Counted from the first letter of the stretch, positions 51,201-59,835 are shown. The stretch: DNA of 64,000 nt from Sorex araneus (GCF_027595985.1 NC_073305.1:178329949-178393948), one strand, 5' to 3'. Notes: generated from the letters alone by a model not told the origin. Numbers and translations: made by a program.

Positions 51201-51386
51201 TCCACCGTCCCCTTCCGCCAGGCCCTGAGCGGCTTCCACCCCGCCCCGCTCTGCAGCATCCGGACCCTGAAGGCCGAGATCCAGGTGGGCCTGCGGCCGG
51301 GCCAGGCCGAGCAGCTCACCGCCTCCGAGCCCAGCTGGCTGACCGCCGGCAAGTATGGCATCTTCCAGTTTGACGGGCCGCTGTGA
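39201..51386 (+). CDS. ARMT1: ARMT1, acidic residue methyltransferase 1 / DUF89 phosphatase
   Basis: ARMT1 (formerly C6orf211) is a DUF89-family metal-dependent enzyme described as methylating acidic side chains (PCNA reported) and, for the family, as dephosphorylating damaged sugar phosphates. The joined exons 39201-39241, 42027-42132, 43656-43900, 47487-47652 and 50622-51386 give 1,323 bp: 440 residues against 441 in human. Metal-binding residues are seen as LDN (Asp252-Asn253) and Asp290 in the SDTT motif. The family's C-terminal RTxK motif is RTLK at 400-403. All splice sites are AG/GT with matching phases (2, 0, 2, 0), so the gene appears intact. It is divergently transcribed from RMND1. 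Exons 4-5 are far more GC-rich than exons 2-3. Confidence 0.98.
39455..39912 (+). repeat. GC-rich tandem minisatellite in ARMT1 intron 1
   Basis: Degenerate units built from GGCTCGGGCACGGGCTGCGG with variants (GACTCGGGCACGGGCTGCG, GGGGGCTCGGAC). The G-rich strand is the ARMT1 sense strand. It creates long but meaningless open frames in both directions. Confidence 0.95.
40190..40330 (+). repeat. type I SINE, 5' truncated, GC-rich
   Basis: Starts AAGGCGTTTGCCTGGCACGT inside the island edge and ends GTTGTGGCCTAAAAACG. Confidence 0.85.
40331..41386. other. ARMT1 intron 1, mostly unique
   Basis: SINE-like fragments may exist at about 40960-41120, too decayed to delimit. No exon. Confidence 0.45.
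41387..41545 (+). repeat. type I SINE with (AAT)n tail
   Basis: Near consensus with a small 3' deletion. The (AAT)n run at 41546-41570 and the repeated AATTACTGG (41377 and 41573) mark the tail and target duplication. Confidence 0.95.
41751..41984 (+). repeat. type II SINE, full length
   Basis: CTGGAGCGATAGCACAGCGG through GATGACAGTGCTGCAGTGCT. It ends about 40 bp before the ARMT1 exon 2 acceptor. Confidence 0.95.
42027..42132 (+). CDS. ARMT1: ARMT1 coding exon 2
   Basis: (G)SFAYLTIKDRIPQILTKAI then DSLHRHKSEFFEKHGE, almost identical to human. The acceptor is CTCTCTTTGCAG and the donor is GAG/GTAAGA. Confidence 0.98.
42207..42372 (+). repeat. type I SINE with a duplicated CCCACATATGGTCCCC
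   Basis: The body contains a direct duplication of ACATATGGTCCCCC. Confidence 0.8.
42576..42742 (-). repeat. type I SINE, old
   Basis: GTTTTGGGGCCACCCCAGGC to CTATCTCTCTGACCCC. Confidence 0.8.
42762..42905 (+). repeat. type I SINE, body deletion
   Basis: Starts GGGGCCGGAGCGATAGCACA; it lacks about 20 bp of the body and ends GTGATCCAAAAAGC plus an A run. Confidence 0.92.
42934..43085 (+). repeat. type I SINE, diverged
   Basis: CTTGTAGAGAGAATACAGCA to GCATTGCTGACAGTCC. Confidence 0.8.
43119..43258 (+). repeat. type I SINE, old
   Basis: GGGCAGAGATGCAGTGG to CTGGCTGTAGCCTG; a further remnant follows at about 43271-43385. Confidence 0.7.
43656..43900 (+). CDS. ARMT1: ARMT1 coding exon 3
   Basis: EGMEAEKKAISLLSKLRNEL through WFYSPWLLVECYMYRRIHEA then IIQ and two bases of Ser. 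It forms the helical N-terminal part of the DUF89 fold. The acceptor is CTGTGTTTCTGCAG and the donor is AG/GTGAGC. Confidence 0.98.
44678..44837 (-). repeat. type I SINE, young
   Basis: A poly-T at 44658-44675 precedes it. TGTGCTTCTGTCTCT on both sides (44643 and 44838) is a clear target-site duplication. Confidence 0.97.
45018..45174 (-). repeat. type I SINE, CATG variant
   Basis: Preceded by a T/G run; TTTTCTCTTTC-like sequence flanks both ends. Confidence 0.95.
45175..45924. other. ARMT1 intron 3, no recognised feature
   Basis: It contains a G-run at 45631-45651. Open frames on both strands look fortuitous. Confidence 0.5.
45925..46088 (-). repeat. type I SINE, CATG variant
   Basis: GCTTTTTGGGTTATACCTCT to CTATCGTTCTGACCTG. 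Confidence 0.94.
46183..46615 (-). repeat. family B element, antisense, older
   Basis: A poly-T of 19 nt (A tail) is followed by ATTCAAGAGCCATGG, TAGTTCAACACCGATCCCTA, a C-rich tract and TTGAGTCTGTGTTTGGGAGA. It shares the latter blocks with 57560-57780. Confidence 0.65.
46770..46920 (+). repeat. type I SINE, short head
   Basis: GGGGCCAGAGTCGGGAGC to GTGTGACCCAAAAAGGG plus a poly-A of about 13 nt. Confidence 0.92.
46921..47486. other. ARMT1 intron 3, 3' part
   Basis: It contains decayed SINE-like text at about 47165-47330 and a (GACA)n-like stretch near 47217-47250. Confidence 0.45.
47487..47652 (+). CDS. ARMT1: ARMT1 coding exon 4
   Basis: (S)PPIDNFDVFRESKEQSFFE then SQESVSSLCTYLQQTLGAPD and DALQGERLKSEFFKFLQ-type sequence, completing 55 codons. 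The acceptor is TTCTCCATTTCCAG and the donor is CAG/GTAGAT. It is the least human-like exon, GC-rich at third positions. Confidence 0.97.
47653..48195. other. ARMT1 intron 4, 5' part
   Basis: (GGGGA)n at 47758-47790 and an old SINE head/tail fragment at about 48053-48130. No exon. Confidence 0.55.
48196..48352 (+). repeat. type I SINE
   Basis: GCAGAGCAGTAGTACAGCGG to CGGGCGAGACCGAAACC. Confidence 0.88.
48538..48662 (+). repeat. (GT)n-rich microsatellite
   Basis: GTGTGTCT and GTGCGTCT units over about 125 bp. Confidence 0.93.
48663..49508. other. ARMT1 intron 4, GC-rich
   Basis: No exon or clear repeat. A decayed SINE may lie at about 49290-49320. Confidence 0.45.
49509..49620 (+). repeat. 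type I SINE, 3' truncated
   Basis: Head through CCCGGCATCCGACATGGTCC; the body stops at about 49620. Confidence 0.82.
49621..50388. other. ARMT1 intron 4, 3' part
   Basis: No exon. A decayed SINE tail lies at about 50250-50310. Confidence 0.45.
50389..50516 (+). repeat. type II SINE, headless
   Basis: Starts in the body (ACCTGGCAAGCTGCCC) and ends GACATTGCTACAG, about 105 bp before ARMT1 exon 5. Confidence 0.9.
50622..51386 (+). CDS. ARMT1: ARMT1 coding exon 5 (catalytic core and C-terminus)
   Basis: Begins ISLWGNKCDLSFSGGESSSQ after TTCTTTTTCAG and ends FQFDGPL with TGA. It carries LDNSGFELVTD (metal ligands), KTIPWFVSDTT, and RTLK near the end. A Met at 50691 is internal and not a start. 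Confidence 0.99.
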   Translation: MSLWGNKCDLSFSGGESSSQRTNVISSVDDLKPFILVNDMERLWSLLSESKPAEGGAAVRVAIVLDNSGFELVTDLVLADFMLTSKLATEIYFYGKTIPWFVSDTTARDFKWLIDQAGQSGHPWVSKCGGNWGRYVEAGRWVYRDHIFWTLPHEFSAMAQVAPDLYAELQQARLVLFKGDLNYRKLTGDRKWESTVPFRQALSGFHPAPLCSIRTLKAEIQVGLRPGQAEQLTASEPSWLTAGKYGIFQFDGPL

Positions 51387-52255
51387 TACGCCCCGGGAGC
51401 ACCTTAAGTTTGCAGAGCGAGGTGACAGGCCCCGGGCCTCCCTTGGGGAAGGGGCTGCTCCCTCAGGCCCACCCCAGCCTTCTCCCGGGGGCCATCGGGG
51501 GCCTTCCCGACTGGGGAAGGGGTGGAGGGAGCTAGTTACAGATATTTATTTTATGTTGGGATTTTAGTAATTTATTTCAGGTCAAATGGTTAGCTTAAAG
51601 GGTTTGGGTGACCATAGATTTTATTGAGTAGAAAACAAAAGTACTAGAGTTCTGCTTTTTGTTTTCCCTTTTTTTTTTGCTTAAAAATATTTTTCAGTGC
51701 TAATGCTGCATGGTATTCCACATTTTAAGGAGCATGGAGTTTTACTCATTTGGGGTCCAGGGCTTTCTGAACACGTGCATTTTAATGATTGTAAAGAGGC
51801 ATTTCTTACAACTGTGATGTTTTTACACATGAAACTTACCTCAGATTAATACCAACTTGAATTTATTTCAATAGCCTGCTGTATTTGCACATATTTGTAT
51901 TTTGATTGACCTCTGGGTAGGGGAGGACACACAGTTGAACAGAATGAAACAAATGGTTTTGAAGAAATGTAATACCGTTTGCATTCTGTCTTATAGCCAG
52001 AATCTACCCAAGCAGAGTCAAATTTTAAAACATGAATGTTTTAAGCAAATGGGTTTTTAGGTTGGTGTGCCATTTAAAAAAAAAAAAACAAAAAGCTTTA
52101 GAGAGAAAAAAAATTGTGCATTGTATTTCGAATTCTACTAACATATATTCTTACTCATTTTTTGGCAGCCACTAGATTTTAAATGATTGAGTTTCAAGTC
52201 TCTTGTGTTTTGAATCTAAAATTGGGAAATAAACCTGGGAAAAAGATTTGCATTA
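51387..52255 (+). other. ARMT1: ARMT1 3'UTR
   Basis: Repeat-free, AT-rich sequence of about 870 bp between the stop and the poly(A) signal. The absence of SINEs over this length is notable in this window. Confidence 0.8.
52228..52233 (+). terminator. ARMT1: ARMT1 poly(A) signal
   Basis: AATAAA in GGGAAATAAACCTGG; cleavage is expected 10-30 bp downstream. Confidence 0.75.
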
Positions 52256-52536
52256 GAATAATATAATGAATTTTACTGGAAATTTCATTGGTTTTATTTT
52301 CAGGGGAGCGGGCGGGGGGTGGGGGAGCACTTTCACGGGGACCCTTCAGAGATGTGACCTGTTTCGAAGCTCAGGGCACCGCCACGCTTGGCACCAACAC
52401 TTCTCTGATCCTGTCGCTCACAAACGCAGCGGGGTTGTGTGCCCTGGCGTTCTCGGAGTCAGAAGTCTACACCCACCTGCACGGGTGGGTCTGCTCTTTC
52501 CGGGTCTCCCTGGGTTCCTCTTTTTTTTTTTTTTTT

Positions 52537-52688
52537 GCTTTTTGGGTCACACCCAGCAATGCTCAGGGGTTACTCCTGGCTTTGCACTCAGGAACTACTC
52601 CTGGCGGTGCTTGGGGGACCATATGGGATGCCGGGGATTGAACCCGGGTCGGCCGCGTGCAAGGCAAACGCCCTACCCTCTCCGGCCC
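52537..52688 (-). repeat. type I SINE, young
   Basis: A poly-T at 52520-52536 precedes it. The flanking CTCCCTGGGTT (52507 and 52687) is the target-site duplication. The head lacks the CTGTGCTATCG segment. Confidence 0.96.
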
Positions 52689-52925
52689 CTCCCTGGGTTA
52701 CTCTTTTAAGTATGTAATTTCCCCCAACTGCTGAGCTTATCTGGAGGGTATGGACACGTGCTTGCAGGGCGCAGTTGAGAGTGGGCTGAGCCTGCCCCGG
52801 GGCTGTGTGAGCTGTTTGTATTTTGTAGTTTGTATTTCCCAAAGCCCTGGGGTTTTCTCCTGTTTTCCCCACCTCCCGGCATCAGGGCAGGAGATTTGGA
52901 TGTTTGGGGCAGTCCTTCACCCCTG

Positions 52926-53010
52926 GGGGCCAGGACATAGTATAAGGTTAAAGCGCTTATTTTGCAAGCGGTCAACCAACCCCGGCCCAGTTCCAGGTAC
53001 AACACACTGG
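52926..53010 (+). repeat. type I SINE fragment, old
   Basis: GGACATAGTATAAGGTTAAA to AGTTCCAGGTAC only. Confidence 0.6.
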
Positions 53011-53575
53011 TCGGGTCAGGCAGGAGTGACCCTTGTGTCCCGTGCTCCACCGACAAAGGAGGGGAGCAGGCTGGAGCCAGGGAAGGGCCTCATGGGTGAC
53101 CACTGCTGTGACCACAGTCCACGTCCCACACCCCACTCTACCCACGTGCCCCTTGCCTGGGCAGCCGGCAGTCCCTGTTTCTGGCTCTGGCTGGCTTTCT
53201 GGCTGCACAGAGTAAGGACCCGCTTCCAGCCACGGCCCAGGAGCTGTGGCTTATGTTCCAGAACTGGGTTACGGAATGCGATTCTGCCACGCGTGGTTCT
53301 GCCCACGTCTCTGTGCCGACTTGGCTGCTCCTCAATAGATGGACCCGGGGCCTCTCACCACTTCCTGGATGTTCTGAGGAGTGCTGCTAGAACAAGCCTC
53401 AGCAGGTGTTCGAGTGGGGCTGAGCCATAGGGCAGCTGCTAGGGCGCCTGCCTTACTGTGTGAAGTGGTCCCTCGGAGTTTGGGTTTTTATTTCCCTAAC
53501 CCTGTAGTTGGCTGCAATGTGTTCACAGTCTGTTTGTCCATCTTTGGAGAAAAGGCTTCAATTCCTTGGCCCATT

Positions 53576-53795
53576 TTAGGGCATTTGCCTTGCATGCAGC
53601 TGACCCGGGTTTGATCTCTCTGTCCCTGTTGGAGAGCCCGGCAAGCTGCTGAGAGTATCCCACCTGCATGGAAGAGCCTGGCAAGCTACCCGTGGTGTAT
53701 TTGATATGCCCAGAACAGTAACGACAAGTCTCACAATAGAGACGTTACTGGTGCCTGCTCGAGCAAATCGATGAACAATGGGACAACAGTGCTAT
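53576..53795 (+). repeat. type II SINE, missing the first bases of the head
   Basis: Begins TTTTAGGGCATTTGCCTTG and ends GACAACAGTGCTAT. Confidence 0.92.
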
Positions 53796-53796
53796 A

Positions 53797-53954
53797 GGCT
53801 TTTTGAGTCACACCTGGCAATGCTCAGGGGTTACTCCTGGCTCTGCACTCAGGAATCACTCCTGGCAGGGCTCAGGGAACAATATGGGATGCTGGGGATT
53901 GAAGCCAGGTCAGTTGCAAGGCAAGTGCATTTCATGGTATACTGTCTCTCAGAT
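53797..53954 (-). repeat. type I SINE, older
   Basis: Immediately adjoins the type II copy tail-to-tail. Confidence 0.88.
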
Positions 53955-54036
53955 CTCTTCTACTTAGATTTGAAGAAATTCCAGAGACACAGCAACACAG
54001 TTGAGTTATATTTATTCCTTTTGTTCAGCAGGGGGC

Positions 54037-54198
54037 AGGTGGGAGGCACTTTGGCAGTGTTGAGGGGTTACTCCTGACTCTGTGCTCAGGGATCACTCCT
54101 GGCAGGGTTCGGGGGACTAAGTGTGGTCCTGGGGATCCAGACTGGGCTGATGGCATGTAAACATTCTGCCCGCCATGTAGGGCTGCTCTGACCCCCAC
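54037..54198 (-). repeat. type I SINE, old
   Basis: GGCACTTTGGCAGTGTTGAG to GGGCTGCTCTGACCCCC. Confidence 0.75.
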
Positions 54199-54532
54199 AG
54201 TGAGTCGTTAATCTCCACCCTCACTCTCCTGATGGCTGTCCCTGTTGACCCCCGGCGAGCTTATTCCAAGGCCCTGCTTCTCTGTAGAGCCGCTCACCTT
54301 TCCGTGCGTGTGCCTGCTAGGGATTATGGAGACGACATTCCTACTTCTTTTCTCCTATTACCTAATTAAAGTGCTGACGCTGTGCCTGGCACTTAGGTAA
54401 GCAATAAGTGAAACCTGGGGCATTCTCACCATGGTTACGGTGAGAAGAGGGGACAAAAGGGACACGAGACCATAATCAAAGTTTCTCCGGAAACTCTTCT
54501 CAAGGTTTGCATGTATCTTAAAGTCTTTTCCA

Positions 54533-54583
<51 letters not shown>

Positions 54584-54601
54584 ATCTATCTATATCTATA
54601 T
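54533..54601 (+). repeat. (ATCT)n microsatellite
   Basis: About 17 tetranucleotide units, the last few interrupted as TATATC. Confidence 0.97.
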
Positions 54602-54608
54602 TTATCTA

Positions 54609-54690
54609 TCACTATCACTGTGTCACTGTCTCCCATTGTCCATTTTATTCAATTTATTTGAGCGGGCACCAGTAACGTCTCCATTTGTCC
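54609..54690 (-). repeat. type II SINE tail fragment
   Basis: Only the RTE-shared tail (GAGCGGGCACCAGTAACGTC). Confidence 0.88.
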
Positions 54691-55281
54691 CAGACCTGAG
54701 AGTTTAGCATATGTATGTGGGGAAAGTTTACATTTATATGTATGGAAAGATATTCCATACATATAAATGTAATTTTTTTTTTACATCTCTAAGATAAAAA
54801 AGCACTAACGTGAAGTATCTTTTCAACCCCAGTTGTTCAGGTTAGCTGGTTAACTGTCACTTGTCACTTCACTGTTGTCATCTTTCCCGACTTTAATAAT
54901 TAATTCCTGTTTAAGGGATTCTTTGTTGTTTTTTCCCCTCTTCTCCTGCATAGCCTTATGAGCAGGGCCTTGGTGATGACGACCTGGGCCTCACAAACAC
55001 TTGATTTCCAATCGTGGGTGGGACCTGTGTCCCTCTGTCACCCTTCTACTGGGAAGGTGACGGTATTCGCTCTCCTCTTGATCTGTGTTCAAACTCAAAG
55101 CCAGGCAACGGCTCCGCCTACTGAGGGTTTGACTCAAAGGAAGATCCTGGCGTGCGGGCTCCCCCTAGTGGCCACTGAAGGTCATTCCACGGACCTCATC
55201 CTTCGCCTTGTAACTCAGGTAGGGGACGCGCTTGCCCGGAGGTGCGTGGATGTATGCGGGCGCCTTCAGCTCTTCTTCCTC
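54691..55281. other. intergenic, no recognised feature
   Basis: A palindrome-like stretch (CATTTATATGTATGGAAAGA and its near complement) lies at 54730-54772. Confidence 0.5.
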
Positions 55282-55435
55282 TGGGGGCCACGCCCAGTGG
55301 CGCTCAGGGGTTACTCCTGACTCGATGCTGGGGAACCACTGCTGCAGTGTCTGGGGTCCACATGGGATGCCGGGGATCGAACCCTGGGCTAGCTGTATGC
55401 AAGGCATACCCTGCCCTCTGTACTACGGCCTCAGG
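55282..55435 (-). repeat. type I SINE, diverged
   Basis: GGGGCCACGCCCAGTGGCGC to TCTGTACTACGGCCTCAGG. Confidence 0.83.
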
Positions 55436-55620
55436 TCTTCTTTGGAATTCCCACAACCCATTTTCTGCTGATGCAACGTTTCCTTCACTTTCAGACCCTT
55501 TGTAACAGGGAAAACAGATCCTAAAGAGTTTACTTACTCAATCATAAACAACTCTATGTCTCACAGTGATTTAATAGATTAAAAACTGAAAAAGAATTGA
55601 TTGAGTCACCTCTCTCTGGA

Positions 55621-55793
55621 TTTTTGGGCTACACCCAGCAGTGCTCAGCTGAGGGGTTACTCCTGGCTCTGCACTCAGAAATTATTCCTGGCAGTGCTGG
55701 GGGACCATATGGGATGCTGGGGATGGAACCTGGGTCGGCTGCATGCAAGGCAGACGCCCTACCTGCTATACTATCACTCTGGTACTTAGGGCA
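55621..55793 (-). repeat. type I SINE
   Basis: TTTTTGGGCTACACCCAGCA to ACTATCACTCTGG, with a small insertion near the 3' end. Confidence 0.92.
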
Positions 55794-55839
55794 GTCGCTG
55801 ACTTTATGTCTGTGCTTCCTCCCTTTATTTATGTTTTGT

Positions 55840-56095
55840 CTGGGGGCCGTACCCAGTGCTGCCCTGGGCTCACTCCTGACTCTGTGTGCAGGGGTCCCTC
55901 CTGGAGAAGCTCAGCTGACCGTAGGGGGCGTATCGTGCTATCGTACCACGATAGTGCTATCACTAAGCCCCTTCCTCCTGCATAGCTGTATTTTGAGCAC
56001 AGCATAGATTCTTGGTAAGCAGATGCTCTGGCTTGATTCCCAACAGGGTCCCCTGAGCATTGCTGGCCGAAGCCCCCCTACCAGATGTGGTCCAA
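55840..56095. repeat. two old type I SINE fragments
   Basis: An antisense fragment at about 55840-55945 and a sense fragment at about 56018-56095. Confidence 0.55.
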
Positions 56096-56275
56096 AAGAG
56101 AAACAAACAAAACAAAAGTAAACCTCTGAGAAAGCTGTTTAACCTGAAGTCTTAAGGATGAAATCGGCCTATTAGCATGGCAGATGAATTAGATCAGTTA
56201 ATGCTAGCTCCAAGTATATATCTAATATTACATACATAATATTACATATTAACATATATATCTTTACATTATGTA

Positions 56276-56506
56276 ATCACTGTCACTGTCATCCCATTGT
56301 TCATTGATTTGCTCAAGCGGGCACCAGTAACATCTCCATTGTGAGACTTGTTACTGTTTTTGGCATATGGAATACGACATGGGTAGCTTGCCGTGTGGGC
56401 GGGATACTCTCGGTAGCTTGCCAGGCTCTCCGAGAGGGACAGAGGAAACAAACCTGGCTTGGCTGTATGCAAGACAAACGCCCTACCCGCTGTGCTATCA
56501 CTCCAG
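56276..56506 (-). repeat. type II SINE, full length
   Basis: Tail, body and head all present, antisense. A short deletion removes part of the middle. Confidence 0.94.
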
Positions 56507-56611
56507 TTTTGTTATAATGACTACATTTTCAAAAGGTACAGCATCCTCAGTGCTGACAAGGATATACATGAGCACGGACTGTCATGTTTTGTCATTAAGA
56601 ATAAAAGAATG

Positions 56612-56780
56612 TGGGGCTGGAGCGATAGCACAATGGGTAGGGCATTTGCCTTGCACGCGGCTGAACCGGGTTCGATTCCCAGCATCCCATGTGGTCCCCC
56701 GAACACCGCCAGGGGTAATTCTTGAGTGCAGAGCCAAGAGTAACCCCTGTGCATGCCAGGTGTGACCCAAAAAGCAAAAA
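56612..56780 (+). repeat. type I SINE, young
   Basis: Flanked by GAATAAAAGAATGT at 56600 and 56797, a perfect target-site duplication, with a poly-A of about 18 nt. Confidence 0.98.
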
Positions 56781-56954
56781 AAAAAAAAAAAAAGAAGAAT
56801 AAAAGAATGTTTGCTCTTATAAAAAGTCGAAATGAACATTTTCAGACAATCCACAGCCACTGGGATAAGCAGATACTCCGTTCCTGTGATGACTTGAATC
56901 CACCCAATAATCATTCAGACCTTTTAGAATGGGTTTTTCTTGTTTGTTTGTTTG

Positions 56955-57099
56955 GGGCCACACCTGGCAGTACTCAGGGCTCTGCAAATAGGAATCACTC
57001 CTGGCAGTGCTCGGGGGACCATACAGGGTGCCTGGGATCAAATCCAGTTTGACTGTGTGTATGGCAAACACCCGCCCACTGTACTACCACTCTGGCCCC
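56955..57099 (-). repeat. type I SINE, diverged
   Basis: GGGGCCACACCTGGCAGTAC to CTACCACTCTGGCCCC. Confidence 0.88.
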
Positions 57100-57559
57100 A
57101 TCACTGCAAACTCCTACCTCTCTGTCCAATTGGCTCTGAAAGGTGGCGGTCACCATGCTGCCGCAAAGGGGAAAAGGCAGAGGGACAAAAACCCTTCCCC
57201 TCCCGGAGTGTCACTGGGCCGTAGCTTAGTTCACAGTCCAGGAGCATTTCTGCCAGCAGCCGCTGAGTTTCAAGATTGGTTTGTGTGCCTCTGGGATCAT
57301 GGCTGTTCAGGAGCAGAGAAAGCATTCCTGAGCGTAGATATATGTATATATATATATTTCAGGAAAGGTCATGTGGCTGCTTATGCGGCCGCGTGGTGTG
57401 GAGAAATAGTCCTGGTCCCCATATACCGGAAACATGTTAGTAGAAGCTCACGGTCACCGGATTCCATCTGGAGAAGGCGGGGAGACTGCACCTGCTCCAT
57501 CTGGGGCGTCCCGGTGTTATCAGCTCAGTCTGGGGTCCGGAGCATTCTCTAGCACTGTG
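57100..57559. other. intergenic, no recognised feature
   Basis: Short (TA)n run near 57342-57357. Confidence 0.5.
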
Positions 57560-57780
57560 GACCTCGTTGACCCGGGTTCCAGGCATATACTATTTTAACA
57601 CCAGCGTTCCCATGTTCCGTCCCCCCCCCCCATCCTGGCCTATCACTGGACAGGCACTTGCCCAGTTCCAGTGGTCGGTCTTAGATCTCATGCTGTCGGC
57701 GTTGTTGAGTGTGTGTCTGAGGTATAATGGTGCTACCACTCTCCCACACTGCCAGTAAGGGCAGTTCTGGACACACGGCT
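57560..57780 (-). repeat. family B element, antisense, older
   Basis: It contains CACCAGCGTTCCCATGTTCC, a C-rich tract and TTGTTGAGTGTGTGTCTGAG, matching 46183-46615 in block order. Confidence 0.6.
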
Positions 57781-58334
57781 GCCGGAGACAGGGAGTGGAT
57801 GAAACGCTCTGAAGAGGGAGGTGGTGAAGAGCCAGGTTCTAGAAGATCATACAGGCAGTTTCGTTGTCAAACACTCCCCATGTGGTGTTTGGGATCGACT
57901 TAGAGAAAGGAGGGGTGAAGCAGGAGAGGGTGTGGGAGAGCTTCGTCCCCCCTCCCCCAGGCCCTGCTGCCTCTCCCGCTCTTCTCCGAAGCAGCGGCTC
58001 TTGGTCAGGTCACAAGGATGAGAAACTTCCTGATTTTCTTTGCTGTTGTTGCTGCCACTGGAAAGAAAACCGGAAGTCTGCTTTTTTGTGTTTACACAGA
58101 AGGAGAAACTCTGGTACAGTCTACCTGTACACACGGACACAGTGCATAGCAGACTGGTGAGCACTAAGAAAAGATGCAGTAATGCAATTGGCTGCTCCAT
58201 GGCTGGATCCGGAGTGTAGCGTGCTGGCGAGGCTAGTTAGGGGGAGAGGGACAGACACAGAACAATCTCCCTCCTCTGTGGGGTATTAAAAAACATAGAA
58301 GGGACAATTGCAGGATGGCCCCCGGCCCCTGGTT

Positions 58335-58757
58335 TTCAGTGTACCGTTGTGCTGGCATGAGCTGAGAGTGAACAGAGACAGCTCGGGATAGGAGAGTGAG
58401 TTTATTAGAAGCTCAGTGCTGAGGACCCCAAGTCAGAAGAGAAAGAGACTGGGAGCCCCGTTTGCTGAGAGGGTCTCTCTTTTATCCTCTAAAGGTGGGC
58501 TACAAACTACGTACTTCTCAGTGACACAGGACATACAGAGGTAACTGGCAAAAGAGAAACAATCAATGCATCGTTCCCACATGGTACGGCCTTCAGGTGC
58601 TCAAAGGGAAAACAGCCGGTGTCAGTGTGTCTCGCCCATCTGGTGTGGCCTTCAGGGGTTGTCTCCCATGTGCCCCCATCAATCTCTCGGGCCCAGAACA
58701 CTCCCAGAAATCCAGTAGCCTGGTGGGCCCTTGACTCCATTATTTGGGGTCGTGACA
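58335..58757 (-). mobile_element. solo-LTR-like element, antisense
   Basis: Read on the minus strand it begins TGTCACGACCCCAAATAAT at 58757. It contains a TATA-like GATAAAAG at about 58479-58486 and AATAAA at 58406-58401 about 75 bp further on, the usual U3-R-U5 order. The downstream boundary is uncertain (a plausible end lies near 58335). No gag, pol or env-like reading frame adjoins it, so it is presumably a solo LTR of an endogenous retrovirus; family not identified. Confidence 0.6.
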
Positions 58758-58887
58758 GGAATGCTTCTCCCCTCCCTTCTCTTGTTTAACTTAGGGGGTC
58801 AGTTTCACGTCCTCAGTCCCTGTCACCTTTTCTTAATTTTTATTACCATTCCATAATTCTCATTCCATACAGCTTATTTGTCATGAC

Positions 58888-59432
58888 AGTATGATCCTAC
58901 TTGCCAAGTTGCACAAGAGATTGCTGAGAATATTCAGCAATGAAATCGGTATGAAAGGAATGCTGAAACCACAGGCAGGGTCCAGCCACCGAGAAGGACC
59001 CAACCCCTTGGCTCTCTGAGGAGTCGGAGCAGACCAGAGGCTTGAGACTTGATGAAATTCGGCAACAGCAGCAGAAAATTATTCAAGACCAGGATGCAGG
59101 CCTTGATGCCCTTTCTTCTGTCATGAATCACACACACACACACAAAAAATTAAATGGGGAAGGACATTGGGAATGAGCTGGATGAAGAAAATGAGATGAT
59201 GATCTTGCCAACCTGGTGGATAACGCAGGCGAGAAGCTCGGCTCTGAAGCCAGACATGTGAATTTGGTGGCCAGAAAGCCAGCATCCTGTTGGCTGGTAA
59301 CGGTGATGTCATTGTTACTCGTGGCTCTTGTGGTTGTTGCAGGGTGGTGTGCCAGCTAGGAACAACCAAAGGATCACCAACTTTTCTCCATGATGGAAAA
59401 AGCTCAAGCTTCTTTTTGGTACAAAAAAAAAA
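58888..59432 (+). pseudogene. STX8: STX8 (syntaxin 8) processed pseudogene
   Basis: Translation in shifting frames gives YDPTCQVAQEIAENIQQ, then after a gap EIRQQQQKIIQDQDAGLDAL, then DLANLVDNAGEKL and a hydrophobic C-terminal stretch (LLLVALVVVAGW). These are the N-terminal helix, SNARE motif and tail anchor of syntaxin 8, in order and without introns. The copy is dead: it has frameshifts, in-frame stops (after IQQ), a deletion of about 75 codons in the middle, and a (CA)n replacement inside the SNARE motif near 59129-59145. It ends at an A-rich run at 59422-59432, as expected of an LINE-mediated retrocopy. The first few codons are missing or unrecognisable. Confidence 0.88.
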
Positions 59433-59556
59433 ATAGATGCCCCCAAATTTCTAAAATTAAAAAATAATAAAAATAAAAACAGACAAACAAAACATAGTAG
59501 GGGAATAATAAAGGCCCAAAGGTCATAGAACCCAAGAGCATGAGAACTGGTCTTCA

Positions 59557-59835
59557 GTGGGATGGACGCTACTGGAAGGAAGGGGGGGAGGAGAAGGGTG
59601 GTGGATAGAAGTGCTCACTCGAGAGGACCCGGGGCATGCTGGAAGGAGGTCACCGCAGTGCGTGAAGAAGCCGGACAGTCAGAGGCACCAGAAACAAGTG
59701 TCTGTCCTGGAGGCTGTAGGGGACACAGGGGACGCTGGCGGAGGGACTGGTGCTGGAACACTGTCTGCCCTAACCATGAGCAACGCTGTAGCTTTGTAAT
59801 CCAAAGTGATTCAATAAATTAAAAAAAAAATTAAA
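59557..59835 (+). repeat. family B element, 3' portion, diverged
   Basis: A G-rich start (GGAAGGAAGGGGGGGAGGAG), GTAGCTTTGTAATCC and the end GTGATTCAATAAATTAAAA. Confidence 0.65.

Noticed and set aside
50691-51386. 231-codon frame as a complete gene
   Set aside because: It is the 3' part of ARMT1 exon 5; the upstream in-frame sequence to the acceptor at 50621 also matches ARMT1.
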